A DNA stretch of 34,420 nt from Neonectria sp. B-13 (Eukaryota > Ascomycota > Sordariomycetes > Hypocreales > Nectriaceae), in contig NOKP01000075.1 of the NCBI GenBank assembly GCA_002682825.1, positions 1-34,420 on the forward strand, in the 5' to 3' direction. Under the pieces are notes generated by a model. That model was not told where the DNA came from, ran no database searches, and was given only the letters and a program-made list of their open reading frames with translations. The position numbers were made by a program, and so were the translations under genes. Positions 30,527 through 34,420 of the stretch are shown one piece after another; position 1 is the stretch's first letter, and each line of letters starts with the position of its first letter.

Positions 30527-30895
30527 CAAAGATACAGTATCTGCCGATGTCATAAACTGGATACCAGTCTAGGTTTATATTCGCAAAAACAGGACAACAT
30601 CTCGTCAGTTTTTCACGATTGTATTAAGATTCAAACCGAAATGGTACTCTTCCATCTTGGAGGAACTTGTATTGTGACGCAATCGCTCCACTTGGGAAGT
30701 AACGCGGCTTTGTTCACATAAGGATTGCGATATTTAGGAATCAGTAATTGCGAAACACTATAATCACCCACAAGGCGCAGAGCAGGCGAATGTAGTTACC
30801 ACCCAGACAATAGAACCCAAACCCAAGCAGAGTGAACCTTGTGTACACCCAATAGCGGCTAGCTTTGTATATAGTCCCCTAGATGGACAGACAGG

Positions 30896-32807
30896 TTACT
30901 CAGCATTGCCCTTAGCCGTGCCATCCTTCTTCTCAAGAGGAACTGGAACAGCTGTAATTGACTCTCTATCCCGAGAGTTATACAAGCTGTGAGTACCAAA
31001 CTTGCGCAGAGGAACCCCTTTGTTAAACATGTCGTCAATTTGTTCAACGGACTTTCCCTTGCACTTCGGGATGAAGAACTAAGTGCATACAAAAGCGCAA
31101 ATAGACATTGTACCAAAGATGAACCCGACCTTGCTACCAAGACCGGCATATGGCTTGCTAAGGAGATACGGAATCGAGAAACTGACCACAAACCTGTGAA
31201 AGTTCTATTAGTATTCTTTCCATCTCTGAAGAGCTCACAACCGGTTATCAAAACGTACTGGGTGACAACATTGACTATAGAGCCGGTGCGTTGAGATGTA
31301 TCGCGTAGTCGTAGAGCTGCGACCTCGGTGGTAACGACATAGACCAACGGGCCCCAGCCCAGACCATAACTGCCTGTAAATAGGGGTATCATAGCGACTA
31401 TCGCCTTTTTTACTCCAAGGGAGGGATTAGGGATTGTTCCAAGTCCACCCATAGTTAAAATAGCAGCTGTCTGGCAGATTGCACCAACCATGAGAAGTTT
31501 TCTAGGCATATGTCAGAAGAAACATACAAGGGTTCAGCATCAAACTAACCTCCTTCCCACTCTGTCTGTAATAAGCAACGTGAACATGCAAACAAGGATG
31601 TTCCCTGCGGAGATCACCACGGTCATGGTGAAAGGATTGACGCTTCCGATCTGGCGAATGAAGACAACCCCATATGTGGATGCAAAGGCCTGGCCAACTG
31701 CCTACTGGAAAAAGTTGACCATGACAATAATTGCGGTTCGTTTTCTGTTGGCTCCCTGGAAGAGTTCCATGTAGTGGGCTTGTTCTGGTTGTGCCCTTAA
31801 CGCCTCTTGGAGCATGGCAAATTCACCCGCGATTTCGTCTTCAGTTAACGACCCGGCGCGCAATTTGGTGAGGGCAATTAGAGCGTCATCAGTTTTCTGG
31901 TTGATCAAAAGCCACCTTGGAGACTAAAATATGTAAGCGGTTGATATGGAGTTCTATAGGAGATGCGACCACCCCGCTTACCTCTGGAATATACCATATC
32001 AGAGACATGACAATGCATGGGATAATGGTAAAGAGGCTAAGAGGAATCCGCCACGCAGCATTTGTATTCAAAGTGCTTGTGCCTTTGCAAATACAATTCA
32101 TAGTGAATCCGCCGCACTACCAATTCCGATATGTTAGTTTGCATACAGCTACAGAAGCTCAGCGATCATCAGAAGAGCAAAACCTACCAGCATGCTGAGC
32201 TGATAAGAACCAACAGCAAAGCCACGAATTTCCGTGGGGACAATCTCGGATTGGAAAACAGGGATGACAGCGAGTTCCATGCCGACGTATATATCTATTG
32301 CAACCAGTTGAGGCAATAGTCAGCGGTGCCCTCCTGTTGAAGAGTGAAACAGAGGGACGCATAAAAACCCACAGTTTAGAACTCGCGCCACCATAATCTG
32401 GTCTCGATTGGATGAAGTAACAGCGATGATGGCACACACGATCGCATGAGCGCTCATGACAAACATGCACCAGCGTCGACCGAAACGGCCACTAACAAAG
32501 CTTCCGAGAATCACGCCTAATCCGATTAACAATCTATCCGCTTTTATCACGTTGTAGGCACGGAGGTCATACCTGCAGCAAATCCAATGAAGTTCATGCT
32601 ATTGAATAGGGAGAGCCAAACGGTCGAGAGCTCATACTCGCCAGTGGCCGGGTCCATTCTTCCGAATTGGCGAATGAAAGGCGCCATGGCCTGGGTAGCA
32701 TTATAGCCGTTGTTTTCGAACCCATAGTTCATCGTGGACACTGAGATGACGAAGAAGGACAGGAAAAGGTTCCTGTTGAAGGATTTCCGGAGAGTGGTAA
32801 ACCCCAT
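30896..32807 (-). pseudogene. MFS sugar transporter with two in-frame stop codons
   Basis: Exons (minus) are 32807-32573, 32516-32373, 32294-32188, 32116-31982, 31923-31550, 31501-31259 and 31193-30896. All six introns (48-78 nt) have good borders and all frames join, giving 511 codons. Sugar-porter signatures are present: 'GRFGRRWCMFVM', 'ARVLNYIYVGMELAV', 'VPTEIRGFAVGSYQLSML', 'YIPESPRWLL', 'TDRVGRRKLLMVG' and 'CKGKSVEQIDDMFNKG'. TAG at 31704-31702 replaces the second Gln expected in 'FFQQAVGQ' (CAG to TAG). TAG at 31081-31079 lies in the last membrane helix before 'FFIPKCKGKS' (Trp or Tyr expected). No indels are seen, so inactivation looks recent. A functional protein would import hexoses or related sugars through the plasma membrane. 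Confidence 0.85.
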
Positions 32808-33726
32808 GGTTAATTATCAGTCGGTCTCCCACTCTGTGATTACGCAAATAATTGAAAAGCTGTAAAAAGTTGCATCTATGAAATATGGATCATAGTCTTG
32901 CTCAACATTATAGAGGGGATTGCAGGCTCTTTGTATGAAACCGTCGGCCATGTCTTTGTGCTCAGAATTAATTGTATCGAGAGATTGACTAACTCACGCC
33001 ACATACGCCCCAGGGTCTCTTGAGAGAACTATCCCCCTCAGCCCCGGAATCCTGGCATGTGGGCGGCGCTAGCTATGTTGGGTTCGGTTATCAGTTGCCA
33101 CCTTCTAATACGTGGCTATCGTATTATGACAATTATGTGCGATGTGATCTCTAGTAAGGGTATGGGTCTGGGGTTCCCAGTAGGGTCTTAGTCTGGAGCC
33201 CCGTATGGAGGCATAAAGACAAGATAGCTAGCCAAGGAGGGGAACCAATCGTAATGGTCTAAGATGGACTCAGTTCTCAGGCTCTGAACCTTAGAAGAAG
33301 AGACAGTGTTGTCTTCCCCGGGGGTAGCACTGCATTAGTGGAAGTCTTTGGCATTCAACCTTATCACCCCCTCTTTCTCAGAAGATGCTTCTGGAGTAGA
33401 GGATACACTACTTGATAGAAGCGCATACCTCTTGAACGCCAGCACCTGACCAATGCCAGAAGTGACTTTGAATTTAGCCTATATCTACACAGTCTCCAAG
33501 CCGCAGTCGGCTACTAGTCTTCCCAGAATCCGGCCGGCACTCAGGGAGAAGCCGGGATTGACAGAGGCCATCATCTCCCATAAACTCATCACTTGTTTCA
33601 TCGCTCCCCGGGATCTGACAAATCTCCTCTACTGCTCTCAAGGATCCTGGTTTGCTGGTAGGTTTGCGGCAGCTTGTTGCTCCAGTCCCCCGCACAACCA
33701 ACATCACGACTTGCCGACCATGCATC
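32808..33726. other. Intergenic, no gene
   Basis: About 920 bases between the sugar transporter and the second Zn2Cys6 fragment. Frames at 33453-33743 (plus) and 33474-33909 (minus) overlap each other and are not recognisable. No repeats are seen. Confidence 0.45.
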
Positions 33727-34200
33727 ATGTCCGACACGTCTGACATTGGACAAGCCGGGTTCCGCCGTTGTTTCAACAACAAAGCATGTTTCCAACGCCG
33801 TAACCGCAAGGTGAGGGGAATGCGGCTGTATAGGAGACCTGAGGACTTCTGCCCTGTCCAAACCCAGCCTAACGCTGATACCCTCATAGGTGCGCTGCAA
33901 TGGGATCACAGATGAGGGCTGTGAGAACTGTCGTAGACTCGACTTTGACTGCTCACTCGCTGCTTCTCCGCATCAGAGCTCTTCTCGATTAGAGACACGT
34001 CAAAGTTCCACTGCCTTGCCACGCCTCCCCAGCAATGGCTTCTCAAGTTGTCGCCAACTAATCTCTTATTTTCTCCCAGGGATTGGGGTATGGGCATAGA
34101 CAACGACAAGCAACACCTTGACGCATTCTTCGAGCATGTTTATCTGATCCCCGGGCTCAGCATCATACACCGTGCACAATTTCTGCAGACATTGCGGCTC
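33727..34200 (+). pseudogene. Truncated Zn2Cys6 transcription factor with a degenerate zinc cluster
   Basis: Exon 33727-33810 begins 'MSDTSDIGQAGFRRCFNNKA' and ends 'CFQRRNRK'. After a 79-nt intron (GTGAGG...ATAG), exon 33890 onward reads 'VRCNGITDEGCENCRRLDFD' and then 'CSL'. This is a Zn2Cys6 cluster in which the second Cys of the first pair is Arg (CFQR for CxxC). A later frame, probably after another intron ending at 34079, reads 'DNDKQHLDAFFEHVYLIPGL' followed by 'SIIHRAQFLQ'. This is the start of a fungal-specific regulator middle domain, and it meets a stop at about 34209. The remainder (normally several hundred residues) is absent. It is a 3'-truncated, mutated copy. Confidence 0.65.
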
Positions 34201-34209
34201 TCATATTGA

Positions 34210-34317
34210 TTGCCTTCAATCCAGACATCCCAATAATGAATAAATACATAATATTGCCATATTCTTATGTATTCATAGTCGTGCCCTTATATTCTTATCT
34301 ATTCTTAAGCTTATGAA
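34210..34317. repeat. AT-rich stretch with a direct and an inverted repeat
   Basis: A 16-bp direct repeat (ATATTCTTATGTATTC at 34259-34274 and a one-mismatch copy at 34289-34304, period 30) is followed by an inverted repeat AAGCTTAT...ATAAGCTT (34307-34314 and 34329-34336). The sharp switch to AT-rich repeats just after the truncated regulator suggests the end of an inserted element, not proven. Confidence 0.35.
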
Positions 34318-34420
34318 TTATTCGTAATATAAGCTTGAGGGCCCACTTATATCGTCGTCGTCGCTGGCGAGTTCCATGACCTCGTCACCTACTGCCACAT
34401 AGACTTTGCGGATCAAGTCG
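34318..34420 (-). CDS. Partial ORF at right edge, acidic C-terminus, unrecognised
   Basis: The minus strand is open from the window edge to TAA at 34320-34318 and reads 'DLIRKVYVAVGDEVMELASD' followed by an Asp-rich 'DDDIS' and a short tail. An acidic C-terminal tail next to AT-rich repeats would fit a transposase or other element protein. With only 34 residues visible I cannot assign it. Confidence 0.25.
   Translation of the reverse strand, partial: DLIRKVYVAVGDEVMELASDDDDISGPSSLYYE

Noticed and set aside
1..34420. CRISPR arrays, bacterial operons or ribosome-binding sites
   Set aside because: The genes are intron-containing and fungal. The only short tandem repeats are the 89-bp duplication, the transposon-end units and the AT-rich repeats at the right edge.

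Overview
The window looks like an accessory region of a filamentous ascomycete genome, most likely Eurotiomycetes (Aspergillus/Penicillium-like). The evidence is multi-exon genes with 48-120 nt GT-AG (occasionally GC-AG) introns, Fot1/pogo-type DNA transposons, Zn2Cys6 regulators, an Rcf2-like mitochondrial protein, and APC and MFS transporters. All exon structures below were worked out by hand from splice signals, reading-frame continuity and, where possible, alignment of duplicated copies inside the window.

Layout. 1-177 is the tail of a zinc-knuckle protein, probably a transposase. 488-1245 (minus) is an Rcf2/HIG1 gene and 2364-3190 (plus) a Gtt1-like glutathione S-transferase. 3191-4645 holds only debris, including two C-terminal scraps of monocarboxylate-type MFS transporters on opposite strands. 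4646-8457 (minus) is an ornithine-aminotransferase-like gene split by a complete 2.2-kb pogo element (6073-8267) with a TA target duplication. Across a shared ~820-bp divergent promoter lies an amidohydrolase-3 pseudogene (9281-10975, plus). After 2.4 kb of mostly featureless DNA, a second, intact copy of the same pair follows: aminotransferase (13370-15012) and amidohydrolase (15751-17475), both plus. Next come a 5'-truncated metallo-beta-lactamase-fold gene (17569-18284) and an APC amine/amino-acid permease (18435-20183, minus). 20.6-24.7 kb is a relic zone with transposase tails and a decayed copy of a Zn2Cys6 regulator. Then follow an intact 10-exon aldehyde dehydrogenase (24709-26695), a truncated pogo end (27144-27604), a Zn2Cys6 regulator (28581-30526), an MFS sugar-transporter gene carrying two in-frame stops (30896-32807, minus) and a truncated second Zn2Cys6 gene (33727-34200).

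How it may work together (inference). Permease, amidohydrolase, PLP aminotransferase, aldehyde dehydrogenase and a Zn2Cys6 regulator form the parts list of a catabolic cluster: import of an amine or amide, hydrolysis, transamination to an aldehyde or keto acid, oxidation to an acid. The aminotransferase, amidohydrolase and regulator each exist twice, with one copy decayed. Upstream regions of the intact aminotransferase, intact amidohydrolase and permease share an 11-bp motif ending in TKCCGCA, clustered in direct repeats in two of the three promoters, which may be a pathway-specific operator. The substrate cannot be read from the sequence.
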